Shown here piece after piece: positions 1 through 6,963 of a DNA stretch of 10,571 nt. Under the pieces are notes generated by a model. The model saw only the letters and a list, made by a program, of their open reading frames with translations. It made no database searches and was not told where the DNA came from. A program made the translations under genes and the position numbers. Source of the DNA: Anaerolineae bacterium (GTDB taxonomy: Bacteria; Chloroflexota; Anaerolineae; 4572-78; J111); assembly GCA_020433835.1 (NCBI GenBank), contig JAGRBY010000215.1:1-10571 (forward strand). Direction: 5' to 3'. How positions within the stretch are numbered: position 1 is the first letter of the stretch; the number at the start of each line of letters is the position of its first letter.

Positions 1-1
1 C

Positions 2-550
2 ATGTCCGCCCTTGACTATATCGTGCGCAGTGGCCGGGCATTGTACGCGGGCATTTCGACCTACAGCCCTGAACAGACTCGCCAGGCTGCCCAAATTCTG
101 CGCGATCTGGGGACACCCTGCCTCATCCATCAGCCGCGCTACAACATGTTCGATCGCTGGGTTGAAGAGGGGTTGCTCGATGTTTTGGACGAAGAAGGCA
201 TCGGCTGCATCTGCTTTTCGCCGCTGGCGCAGGGGATTTTGACCAACAAATACCTCGACCGCGTCCCTGACGAGTCGCGTGCTGCCAAATATGAGGGCCA
301 GCTTCACTGGGGCGATAAAGTCAACCAGGAACGTATCGCCAAAGTTCGGCAACTGCGCGAGATTGCCCAGGCTCGCGGCCAAACGATGGCCCAACTGGCT
401 ATCGTTTGGGTGTTACGCCACCCCGGCATGACCTCGGCCTTAATTGGGGCCAGCCGCGTCAGCCAGATTGAAGATGCGGTTAGTGCTTTGGATAATCTGT
501 CGTTTAGTGACGAAGAACTCGCTTCTATTGAGGCGATTTTAGCAGGATGA
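2..550 (+). CDS. Aldo/keto reductase, YghZ/Gpr-type, C-terminal part (5' end outside window)
   Basis: This is the C-terminal half of an NADPH-dependent aldo/keto reductase of the YghZ (L-glyceraldehyde 3-phosphate reductase) / KCNAB-like group, which reduces small aldehydes or methylglyoxal in the cytosol. The visible 182 residues align in order with that family: ALYAGISTYSPEQ (strand and helix of the barrel), LIHQPRYNMFDRWVE, a stretch with FSPLAQGILTNKYL, then the cofactor-binding C-terminal segment with SALIGASRVSQIEDAV. Full-length members have about 330-350 residues, so about 150 are missing. The catalytic Asp, Tyr, Lys and His would lie upstream of the window, except that the helix after the barrel is present. 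The ATG at position 2 is therefore probably an internal methionine and not the true start. It stops with TGA at 548-550. The family is clear; the natural substrate cannot be read from the sequence. Confidence 0.9.
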   Translation: MSALDYIVRSGRALYAGISTYSPEQTRQAAQILRDLGTPCLIHQPRYNMFDRWVEEGLLDVLDEEGIGCICFSPLAQGILTNKYLDRVPDESRAAKYEGQLHWGDKVNQERIAKVRQLREIAQARGQTMAQLAIVWVLRHPGMTSALIGASRVSQIEDAVSALDNLSFSDEELASIEAILAG

Positions 551-567
551 TAATTGGCCAGTGATTG

Positions 568-607
568 GCTAAAGACGCGGCATTTCTGTTATTGCCGCGT
601 CTTTAGC
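568..607. terminator. Bidirectional hairpin terminator between convergent genes
   Basis: A perfect 15-bp inverted repeat (arms 568-582 and 593-607) encloses a 10-nt loop. The stem is GC-rich at its apex (GACGCGGCA) and A/T at its base (CTAAA / TTTAG), so each strand gives a hairpin flanked by short A and U runs. It follows the reductase stop by 17 nt, and its right arm contains the TAA stop (603-605) of the oppositely oriented endonuclease gene. It can therefore end transcription from both sides. Confidence 0.8.
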
Positions 608-1355
608 TTGAAATATCTTCCAAACGTGCTGCCTCGGCGGCAATATGTCCGGCAAATGAGGTGACGAAGGTCTTGAGATTGGTCATTTCGGATAATTCTG
701 AAAAATCACCTGTCTCTATGGCGTTCCGAGGTGAGGCGATAAGCGCAGCCGTTGTGTAAAGCTGCTCTTGGACAAGACGTTGACATAGAAGATCATACCG
801 TTGGAGGTACGACGCATTCTGGAATTCTTTTAAGACCGGAAAGTGAGGGGACGTACCTGTTACCGGCTTTCGAGATTTGGGATTATCTTCAACAAGAATG
901 AGCCAACCTACAAAAGGGCGAGGTTGCCGACCAAAAGCTCCTTCCCGGTAGGCTGTCCAGAAATCGTGGGCGGTGCCAATAGCTTCTTCGGCTCGGTTAT
1001 TAAAATTATTGCCAAAGGAGGGGCCAACCTGGCTTTTCAGCTCAACGGCGGCAATGAGCTCATTTTGATGGATTATTAGAAGATCCCATAGTTTTGTGGG
1101 GCGGAAATAGCCAGGTAACGCCAATAGAGTGCGTTGCTGGTGGATTTGGGCCTGAGCCAGCCCATTGGCTCGAATGAGATCAAGTATAAGGGCAATAAAG
1201 CCGTCCATATTCTTCCCTGCTGTGACACCGGCTCGTTCTCCTTGATCGGCCTTTCCCGCCTCAATTTGTTTTTGACGGGCTTTTTCTCGATTTCCCCAAA
1301 AGGCTTGGACTGCCTCACGCGCTTTATATTCATAATCAACCAAATCCAGCGCCAT
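603..1355 (-). CDS. paeR7IR: PaeR7I/XhoI-family type II restriction endonuclease
   Basis: This 250-residue protein matches the PaeR7I/XhoI endonuclease family over its full length. The family cuts the palindrome CTCGAG (C^TCGAG) as a homodimer and protects the cell from foreign DNA. Visible family blocks are the start [20 protein letters not shown], the segment [13 protein letters not shown], and the nearly invariant [17 protein letters not shown] (111-127). The PD-(D/E)XK catalytic core is D91 followed by E105-L-K107. The length is normal for the family, with no truncation. The ATG at 1353-1355 directly abuts the TAA of the methyltransferase gene (TAAATG). AGGAGG at 13 nt and GGAAG nearer the start may serve as ribosome binding sites; the pair is probably translationally coupled. 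CTCGAG specificity is inferred from homology. Confidence 0.93.
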   Translation of the reverse strand: MALDLVDYEYKAREAVQAFWGNREKARQKQIEAGKADQGERAGVTAGKNMDGFIALILDLIRANGLAQAQIHQQRTLLALPGYFRPTKLWDLLIIHQNELIAAVELKSQVGPSFGNNFNNRAEEAIGTAHDFWTAYREGAFGRQPRPFVGWLILVEDNPKSRKPVTGTSPHFPVLKEFQNASYLQRYDLLCQRLVQEQLYTTAALIASPRNAIETGDFSELSEMTNLKTFVTSFAGHIAAEAARLEDISS

Positions 1356-3089
1356 TTATTCTTCCTGCCCTCCTAAGACAGATTGTTCTTCTTTGCTCAA
1401 GTCGTATAACTTAAAAGTGGCTTGGTTGCAGGCTTCTAAGTCTCGCCCTTCAGCTGCTTTAATTAATTCTCCTCGGAGCGCTGCGGGGACGTCATCCCAA
1501 TAGGGGATGCGAATGCGGCGCAGATATTGCGCTTGAAAACGCAGATACCCGCCACGCATCTTTATGGAGTAGGTTGCCACAAACAGACGAGCGACACTAG
1601 AAAGCAGTACTGCTTGTAAAGCACGCAGATCCCAAGCCTCGGAAATGACATAGTATAGATTGTGGTGGGGATATAAATCCCCACGTTCGAAAACGATATG
1701 GGCTTCGCCTTTGATATCAGGGATTAGGAGCTTTGGTTTCTGGGTTAGAGAGGGAATAATACGGTCAATCGTGCGGTACCAGTTTGCCGGATTTTTTTTG
1801 GCGCAGTGGCGGCTGGCAATAACATCTTTTCTAAGTTCAAGATAGCGACGCAGCCGGGGATACTCCTGAAGGTCAACTAGATTGCCTTTTTCGGTGAAAG
1901 GATTGATAACTCCCTGACCTTGCCACTGTACTTCACCCGATATGATGTCACGGGTGGTGACCAACGGTAATTTTCGATCAGACTCTACATCAAGCGCTTC
2001 GAACACGCCGATGAAGTATTTGTCGGCTCCGGTGGCTACACCAATTCCGACTTTGCAAGCTGTCTCTTCTAGCATTGGAAATGTTTGTTCAAGGCGACGG
2101 ATTAATGCTGTTTGATCCAATGAATCAAGGAGCCACGGCTCGCTGCCGTTGACCACGTTAGTCAATTGGCGTATAGTGCTGCCTTTGGTAAGCCGCAATT
2201 CTCCTCGCAATTCTTTAGCTAACGCCCCCAACGTCGTTCGATCTAGCTGAGGCCGGTGCGCCAAACGCGTTACCCCGGCTTTTTCACGGCTGATGATGGT
2301 GATGGCCGGATAAGTCATCACATCGCTGTGGAAGGCCGGTGTACTCACCATATCAACATACACTTTTAAGTGATATGCCTCAGCCACAAGGTTTCGTAGC
2401 GGTCCACCATACCGATTCTTCATCCATCGGTCAGCACAGATGAAACCCAAGTTCCCTCTGGAAGCCAACAAATGCAGCGAGCGTTCGATAAAGGGGATGT
2501 AGAGATCGGCCCGATCAAACATGCTTGGATAGCGCTTTCTGTACTCGGCCAGTAAAGGGGCGGGAATACGTTCTTGTCGCACATAAGGAGGGTTACCAAC
2601 TACGAAATTGAACGGCTCATTAAAAGCCATAAGCAGAAAGTCCCCTTGTACCAACCACCTCTCTGTCAGGTCTAAAGCGGTTTGCTCCGAAATCCCTTCC
2701 TGTTCAAGTTGATTAAGTAACGCTGACCGTGTTGTGTTAAAAGTCTCGCGATGCAGTTCAACAGCCCGAATAGCACTGCCTAAGACTTCAACAGCAGAAC
2801 CTGGACTGTTATCTGCTCGCCAGGATGCCAGTAACCGGCTTATAATTGGCAACAGAAAATCACCCAATCCAAAGGATGGTTCCAGAATTCGTCGCTGATA
2901 AAGTGGTTGGTTTGTGTTATAGCCGACCAAGTCAAGGATGAAATCAACGACTTCAAGGCGAGTAAAGATCGCCCCACGAGCTTCAATATCGCCTTGGGTT
3001 GCCAGTGTTTCAACAGCAGTTGCAATTTTTGGTGAAAATGTACCAAGGGGATCGTTAAAAAGATCAAATGTAAGTTGTTTTGGTGTCAA
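1356..3089 (-). CDS. paeR7IM: Adenine-specific DNA methyltransferase partner of the PaeR7I-like enzyme
   Basis: This 577-residue N6-adenine DNA methyltransferase protects host CTCGAG sites from the neighbouring endonuclease. Motif order is that of the gamma group: motif X near 38-52 ([14 protein letters not shown]), the S-adenosylmethionine motif I at 68-79 ([12 protein letters not shown]), and catalytic motif IV NPPY at 166-169. A long C-terminal target-recognition region of the TaqI-like type follows, containing [10 protein letters not shown] and ending with a [11 protein letters not shown] segment near 535-545. The reading frame starts with TTG (3087-3089), preceded by AGGG at an 8-nt spacing. 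The next in-frame ATG would fall at residue 154, after motif I, so TTG is the plausible start. A promoter lies just upstream. No controller (C) protein gene is seen, so methylase-first order in one transcript may be the safety device. Confidence 0.93.
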   Translation of the reverse strand: MTPKQLTFDLFNDPLGTFSPKIATAVETLATQGDIEARGAIFTRLEVVDFILDLVGYNTNQPLYQRRILEPSFGLGDFLLPIISRLLASWRADNSPGSAVEVLGSAIRAVELHRETFNTTRSALLNQLEQEGISEQTALDLTERWLVQGDFLLMAFNEPFNFVVGNPPYVRQERIPAPLLAEYRKRYPSMFDRADLYIPFIERSLHLLASRGNLGFICADRWMKNRYGGPLRNLVAEAYHLKVYVDMVSTPAFHSDVMTYPAITIISREKAGVTRLAHRPQLDRTTLGALAKELRGELRLTKGSTIRQLTNVVNGSEPWLLDSLDQTALIRRLEQTFPMLEETACKVGIGVATGADKYFIGVFEALDVESDRKLPLVTTRDIISGEVQWQGQGVINPFTEKGNLVDLQEYPRLRRYLELRKDVIASRHCAKKNPANWYRTIDRIIPSLTQKPKLLIPDIKGEAHIVFERGDLYPHHNLYYVISEAWDLRALQAVLLSSVARLFVATYSIKMRGGYLRFQAQYLRRIRIPYWDDVPAALRGELIKAAEGRDLEACNQATFKLYDLSKEEQSVLGGQEE

Positions 3090-3123
3090 TCTTTAATCCC
3101 TACACAACGAATTACATAGGAAG

Positions 3124-3152
3124 ATTATACCGCACTTTCACCCTTTTCTTAA
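3124..3152 (-). promoter_or_regulatory. Sigma-70-like promoter of the restriction-modification operon
   Basis: On the minus strand a perfect -10 box TATAAT (3124-3129) is preceded, after exactly 17 bp, by TTAAGA (3147-3152), which matches four of six bases of the -35 consensus. Transcription would start near 3117, giving a leader of about 27 nt before the TTG start of the methyltransferase. The stretch between this box and the Cys-rich gene upstream is AT-rich and shows no other strong signal. Confidence 0.6.
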
Positions 3153-3231
3153 ATAAATGTTTTGTATTGATATCCTGAATAACTTTTAGGCTCGGTTCAT
3201 GAGAGCAAATAATGATGAGTTCTGGGCTTAC

Positions 3232-3456
3232 CTATGTCGCCCGACTGTTCTCATTTCTGCCGGCCTCTCTGGCTCTAATTTCCTCTAAACATTTGGCGTG
3301 GGCAATGCGATTTTCGCATACAATCCACTCATCTTCGCTGCACTCTGTTTTGCGACACACTTCACAGGCGGCTAACTCTAACGGAATTTCTTGGATCCAA
3401 TCATCTTTAATACGCTGTAATATGCCTTTTAGAATATTGTGTTTTTGGTTGTTCAT
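3232..3456 (-). CDS. Small Cys-rich protein of unknown function
   Basis: This 74-residue protein is not one I recognise. The ATG at 3454-3456 is chosen over an upstream start in the same frame because AAGGAG sits 9-11 nt before it, a strong ribosome binding site; the extra 25 upstream residues look like translated leader. The N-terminal 30 residues form a probable amphipathic helix (ILKGILQRIKDDWIQEI). The second half has five cysteines: C31-x2-C34-x4-C39-x7-C47-x8-C56, with H53 between the last two. That spacing suggests a small zinc-binding fold, although no named family fits clearly. The C-terminus is charged. The gene lies upstream of the restriction-modification operon on the same strand, 142 bp away, but that operon has its own promoter. 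A link to defence is possible only by position. Confidence 0.65.
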   Translation of the reverse strand: MNNQKHNILKGILQRIKDDWIQEIPLELAACEVCRKTECSEDEWIVCENRIAHAKCLEEIRAREAGRNENSRAT

Positions 3457-3510
3457 TTTCGTACTCTCCTTAAATCTAACAATACCACATTTTTTACGCC
3501 AGCGGTAGAG

Positions 3511-3690
3511 GGCAAATCTACAAATCTCCATGTCCGTAAGATTTGTTGCCTTATACCACGGTCTGGACTAGAATGCGGATTAGTAATATCCGTCTCAATA
3601 TGTAATGGGCAGATTTACGTAGGTTAATACATACCCGTTTATCAGTTACATAAACGTAGCCCGTGGTCTAGATATCGATTTAACCTACGT
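3511..3690. repeat. Cluster of inverted repeats in a divergent intergenic region
   Basis: The 254-bp gap between divergently oriented genes contains four perfect inverted repeats: ACAAATCT at 3520-3527 with 3539-3546; ACCACGG at 3555-3561 with 3661-3667; ACGTAGGTTAA at 3617-3627 with 3680-3690; and CGTTTAT at 3636-3642 with 3650-3656 (7-nt loop). The second and third pairs interleave, so they cannot form one simple nested stem together. No convincing open frame or RNA family is recognised here. It may be a regulatory RNA leader, an operator region or a decayed miniature element. Confidence 0.45.
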
Positions 3691-3710
3691 GCATTCTCTG
3701 CCACCAGCTT

Positions 3711-5018
3711 ATGAGCCGAAGTGAGGTACTATTGAATGCCCCTGTCAAGCCCCAAACCCGGCCAAAAACCGGCTGCGGTCTGTGGGCCAATATCGCGATA
3801 AGTTCAGGCGCCATCGTCGTGGCGCTCATTTTTTTAGAAATGGGATTGCGGGTGTTGGATGGCCCGCTCAACGTAAGCCGCTTCTCGGCAGAGACCGGTT
3901 GGCGTGGTCAGGCCAACGAATTCAAAATTTTAGATACCGATGGCTACAAACACCCCTTTCAGCTCAACAGCCAGGGTATGCACGATACAGAGCACCCCCT
4001 TACCAAGCCCGCCAACACCTACCGTATCATGCTGTTGGGCGATTCGTTTGTTGAGGCCCGGCAGGTCATTGAAACGGAAACGGCGCATCAAATTCTGGAA
4101 GATTTGCTCAACAAATCCGGCAGCGAGAAACAATACTCCGTTATCAGTGCCGGGGTACCGGCCTGGGGCACCGGTCAGCAGCTTCTTTATTACCGCTCGC
4201 AGGGACGGCAGTTTCAGCCCGATTTGGTGGTGCTGATGGTCTATCTGGGCAACGATATCACCGATAACCTGCCGGTTCACAGCGTTAAGTTAAGTGGTGT
4301 TGATCATTACGCCCCTTATTTTGCCCTCTGCAACGGTATGCTTGACCCGGAGCCGTGGGTCTATGCACCGGGTGTTACGCCGACAATGGGCAATTGCTCC
4401 CCAACTCAAAAACAACTGGCCGAGCAGTTGCAATGGCTCTATTGGCACACCCACCTTTATCGGGTACTTGGCCCGTTGTTTAACCTTCGGCAGTTAGAAT
4501 TTTTCAACAAGGATTTACCTAATATTCACCTCTACGTACCGTTAGACAACGAAACCTTTCGGCAAAGTTTCCCTCGTGAAAATCACATGCTCGATTACGG
4601 CTGGCGGGTGACCTTTGAGATTATTAAAGAATTACAGCGCGAGGTCGAAGCCAATGGGTCCCAACTAGCCATAGTCCTCATCGACTCGGCTGAGGTCATT
4701 AACCTGGTGGCCTCGCCTCCTGAGGCGCAAGCGGCCCGCGCTGAGAGTATGCCCTATTTAGCCCTAACCGAACCCGATTTACCGGAAAAAAAGTTCCGGC
4801 AAGCATTAGCTGAAACCGGCATCGAAATATTTAACCTCCAAACAGAGTTGGTTGACTATACGCGCCAACATGACGAATCGCTGTTTTTTCCTCACGACAA
4901 ACATTGGAATCAATTGGGGAATCGCGTTGTTGCCGGCATCTTATACGATTGGTTAGAAGATCGCTGGCTGTCGTATGACGCCTGTATTAGCCATAGCCCT
5001 GTTGTAGAGGCGTGTTAG
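3711..5018 (+). CDS. Membrane-anchored SGNH/GDSL-family hydrolase
   Basis: This 435-residue protein has a single N-terminal membrane anchor (about 24-48, LWANIAISSGAIVVALIFLEMG) and an extracytoplasmic SGNH domain. SGNH enzymes are esterases or acyl-transfer enzymes that often add or remove acetyl groups on surface polysaccharides. Block I is LLGDSFVEA with nucleophile S112; block II is AGVPAWGTGQ with G148; block III is YLGNDITDN with N171. The last block is HDKHWNQLGN, supplying D396 and H398. The catalytic order is complete. The middle region (180-290) is a long insert compared with minimal GDSL enzymes, so it may give substrate specificity. The ATG at 3711 has only a weak upstream Shine-Dalgarno. 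The next gene is a membrane glycosyltransferase, which supports a role in envelope glycan decoration. The substrate is not known. Confidence 0.85.
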   Translation: MSRSEVLLNAPVKPQTRPKTGCGLWANIAISSGAIVVALIFLEMGLRVLDGPLNVSRFSAETGWRGQANEFKILDTDGYKHPFQLNSQGMHDTEHPLTKPANTYRIMLLGDSFVEARQVIETETAHQILEDLLNKSGSEKQYSVISAGVPAWGTGQQLLYYRSQGRQFQPDLVVLMVYLGNDITDNLPVHSVKLSGVDHYAPYFALCNGMLDPEPWVYAPGVTPTMGNCSPTQKQLAEQLQWLYWHTHLYRVLGPLFNLRQLEFFNKDLPNIHLYVPLDNETFRQSFPRENHMLDYGWRVTFEIIKELQREVEANGSQLAIVLIDSAEVINLVASPPEAQAARAESMPYLALTEPDLPEKKFRQALAETGIEIFNLQTELVDYTRQHDESLFFPHDKHWNQLGNRVVAGILYDWLEDRWLSYDACISHSPVVEAC

Positions 5019-5059
5019 GTTCATCCACGCCCCTACTTTTGCCCCGTTAACCCCTATGG

Positions 5060-5065
5060 TATAAT
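5060..5065 (+). promoter_or_regulatory. Possible -10 box before the glycosyltransferase gene
   Basis: TATAAT at 5060-5065 is a perfect -10 hexamer, with TTGCCC (5039-5044) as a poorly spaced -35 candidate 15 bp upstream. A start near 5072 would leave almost no leader before the TTG at 5075, so the message could be leaderless. It could also be chance in a short spacer. Confidence 0.35.
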
Positions 5066-5074
5066 GCCGCCACT

Positions 5075-6511
5075 TTGAAAAAATCACGCGACGTCCTTAT
5101 TTTATTTTTGCTGGTTATTGCCCGGGTACGCATCGACACCCTGGCCGACGGTGCGCTTCCGTTTCGTCATGAAGATGTCCCTCGGCTTGTCGGGGGTTGG
5201 TGGCCGGCCTGGAGTTTACAGCTTCTGAGCCACCCCGAAACCGATCCGGTCAGCATGCTGTTGATTGTAACCAGTTTCGCTCTGTTGGGGCTGTACTTTA
5301 TCATCGATATTCTCAGCCGTGATCGCTCGGCCAAATGGGTTCACTATAGCAAGATTGGGCTGATATTCGGCATTATCGGATTGTTGGTCTTTTGTAAAAC
5401 GCTGCTGCTGATTAACTTGCGCCAACTGCGCGGCCCGGTCAGCTACGCCCACGATGGGGGCGTCATTCAAACCGAAGTCACGATTGGTTATTTCCTCGAC
5501 GGCTTAAACCCTTACGTTGAAGATTATGTCGATACACCTATGGCCGAATGGGGGTATGCCGAATATCGCACCGCCCTGTATCATTACCCCTATCTGCCCT
5601 GGACGTTTGTTTTTTCCGCACCAATCTACCTGGTGAGTCAAGGCTGGCTGGGCTGGTTCGATGAGCGGCTGGTCTATCTGCTGCTCTTTGCCATGACGCT
5701 GCTGTTGGTGCCTTTGCTTATCCGCCAGCCGGAAGCGCGGTTGATCGCCCTGGCCGTTATCGGCTTAAACCCCATCGGCATTATAAGCATCATCTTTGGC
5801 GAAAACGATCCCTTTGTGCTGGCCTGGATTATGTTGGCCCTGTGGCTTATTCATCCCCCGCCGGAAAAGAGACCCAGGCCCGGTTGGCGCTGGCTGTTGG
5901 GATCGGCGGCGTATGGGCTGGCCTGCGCCAGTAAGCCGACCGCCTGGTTTTTAGCCCCCTTTTGGCTGCTGTATCTGCTGCGCGATGTTTGGGGCGACCG
6001 TTTTATGCCGCCGCCTGCACGCTGGCGGCAGTTGGGCACCACATTGTGGCAGCGTGCCTGGTCGCTGCCGGTAGTAGCGCTGTTGGTTATCGGGCCGTGG
6101 CTGGTGTGGAATCCGGAGGCGATGTATGACGATGTTTGGCGCTGGTCATCGGGCCAGGGTGACTCCGGCTATCAAATATGGGGCTGGGGGGCCAGTAATT
6201 ACGTTTTGGCCTTGGGTTGGGTTCCCGACCGCTTTGCTTACTGGCCTTTTATCGTACCCGGTGCTATTATCGCCCTACCGCTTCTTGTTTTACTGCTGTG
6301 GCGACAAACCCACGATAATACGATGGCGATGATGCTTTATGGGTACGTAGTATTGTTATTTGTCTTTTTCTATATTTCGCGATTTATGCAGCCTAACTAT
6401 TTGGGCTATATGTTGTCTTTTTTAGCGTTAGCGTTTACTTTAGATGAAGAGAGGAATGAGAATGATGTTGAACGAGAGGGATCAAGCACCCGATTTCGAA
6501 CTGCCGGATGA
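5075..6511 (+). CDS. GT-C-like polytopic membrane glycosyltransferase
   Basis: This 478-residue integral membrane protein has about ten hydrophobic segments (about 60-80, 93-115, 165-185, 198-216, 222-241, 246-260, 272-300, 321-334, 400-419, 428-443, 450-466). It resembles polyprenyl-phosphate-sugar-dependent GT-C enzymes (GT87/DUF2029-like mannosyltransferases). Supporting marks are a long loop with HDGGVIQTE (126-134, D127 a candidate catalytic Asp) and LDGLNPY (141-147), then FGENDPF (241-247) and ASKPTAW (285-291). These mirror the HD, NPY, G-x-N-D-P and K-P-T motifs of the family. The sugar donor and acceptor cannot be told. The frame begins at TTG 5075, with an in-frame stop at 5048-5050 and no clear Shine-Dalgarno, so the exact start is uncertain. 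The last 16 codons overlap the peroxiredoxin gene, and that tail is hydrophilic. Confidence 0.75.
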   Translation: MKKSRDVLILFLLVIARVRIDTLADGALPFRHEDVPRLVGGWWPAWSLQLLSHPETDPVSMLLIVTSFALLGLYFIIDILSRDRSAKWVHYSKIGLIFGIIGLLVFCKTLLLINLRQLRGPVSYAHDGGVIQTEVTIGYFLDGLNPYVEDYVDTPMAEWGYAEYRTALYHYPYLPWTFVFSAPIYLVSQGWLGWFDERLVYLLLFAMTLLLVPLLIRQPEARLIALAVIGLNPIGIISIIFGENDPFVLAWIMLALWLIHPPPEKRPRPGWRWLLGSAAYGLACASKPTAWFLAPFWLLYLLRDVWGDRFMPPPARWRQLGTTLWQRAWSLPVVALLVIGPWLVWNPEAMYDDVWRWSSGQGDSGYQIWGWGASNYVLALGWVPDRFAYWPFIVPGAIIALPLLVLLLWRQTHDNTMAMMLYGYVVLLFVFFYISRFMQPNYLGYMLSFLALAFTLDEERNENDVEREGSSTRFRTAG

Positions 6512-6926
6512 TAGCGGTAAGCTCACCAAACTTTCCGATTTCCGGGGCAAGCGTGTGGTGCTGTACTTCTTTCCCAAAGCAATGACCAGCGGTTGAACGA
6601 ACCAGGCCCGCGGAGTCCGTGATGACTTCGAACACTATGAAGCCGCCGGGGCTGTTGTTATCGGCGTTAGCCCCGACCCCGTCAAAAAACAGGCCAAATT
6701 TAAAGCCAATGAAGAGCTGCCTTTCACGCTGCTGTCTGATGAAAATCGCGAGGTTATTGAATTATACGGCATGTGGGTTGAGAAGTCGCTGTATGGCAAG
6801 AAGTTTTGGGGCGTAGAACGCAGCACGTTTATCATTAGCCCCGATGGTGTTATTGAGCGTATCTTACGTAAAGTTAATCCTAACAAGCACAGTGCCCAGA
6901 TTTTAAAGATTTTGCAGGCGCTGTAA
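6462..6926 (+). CDS. bcp: Selenocysteine-containing peroxiredoxin (BCP/PrxQ type), UGA-decoded Sec45
   Basis: This is a thiol-peroxidase-type peroxiredoxin of 154 residues (E. coli BCP has 156) that would reduce peroxides in the cytosol. The frame runs from ATG 6462 to TAA 6924-6926, with one internal TGA at 6594-6596. The TGA falls exactly on the peroxidatic residue: YFFPKAMTSG-U45-T aligns with YFYPKAMTPG-C45-T of E. coli BCP, keeping P38 and T42 of the PxxxTxxC motif. Downstream the family pattern continues: VIGVSPD (66-72), PFTLLSDE (87-94), YGKKFWGVERSTFIISPDG with active-site R120, and LRKV. The resolving Cys50 of BCP is Arg50, and no cysteine is present anywhere. I infer selenocysteine, supported by a SECIS-like hairpin just downstream. 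GAGG at 6451-6454 gives 7-nt spacing to ATG 6462; ATG 6456 is too close and 6465 is possible. The alternative is a nonsense mutation in a pseudogene, which is less likely because the rest is intact. Confidence 0.85.
6597..6630 (+). promoter_or_regulatory. Putative bacterial SECIS element of the peroxiredoxin mRNA
   Basis: Twenty-one nucleotides after the TGA, a 7-bp stem (6611-6617 CGGAGTC with 6624-6630 GACTTCG, one G-U pair) closes a 6-nt loop CGTGAT (6618-6623) with G as its second base. Bacterial SECIS elements are hairpins placed immediately 3' of the UGA inside the coding region, with the apical loop roughly 16-37 nt downstream and a G among the first two loop bases, where SelB binds. 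This hairpin meets those rules. An alternative shorter hairpin (6609-6613 with 6617-6621) exists but has only a 3-nt loop. Confidence 0.7.
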
Positions 6927-6963
6927 GCAGCGCGATAGCTAAGGCTGTGTACAATAATTAATT

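Noticed and set aside
3212..3508. A 98-codon plus-strand frame opposite the Cys-rich gene
   Set aside because: Its product shows no family pattern and no ribosome binding site, while the minus-strand gene has a strong one.
6594..6596. TGA as tryptophan or glycine through an altered genetic code
   Set aside because: TGA acts as a normal stop at 548-550 and 7657-7659, and the many tryptophans in the window's proteins use TGG.
6619..6816. A 65-codon plus-strand frame within the peroxiredoxin gene
   Set aside because: It is an out-of-frame shadow; the peroxiredoxin frame carries the family motifs on both sides of the TGA.
6918..6933. GCGCTG-TAAG-CAGCGC hairpin at the peroxiredoxin stop as a terminator
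   Set aside because: The 6-bp stem has no following U-tract and the next gene starts 31 nt later, so readthrough within the cluster is more likely.
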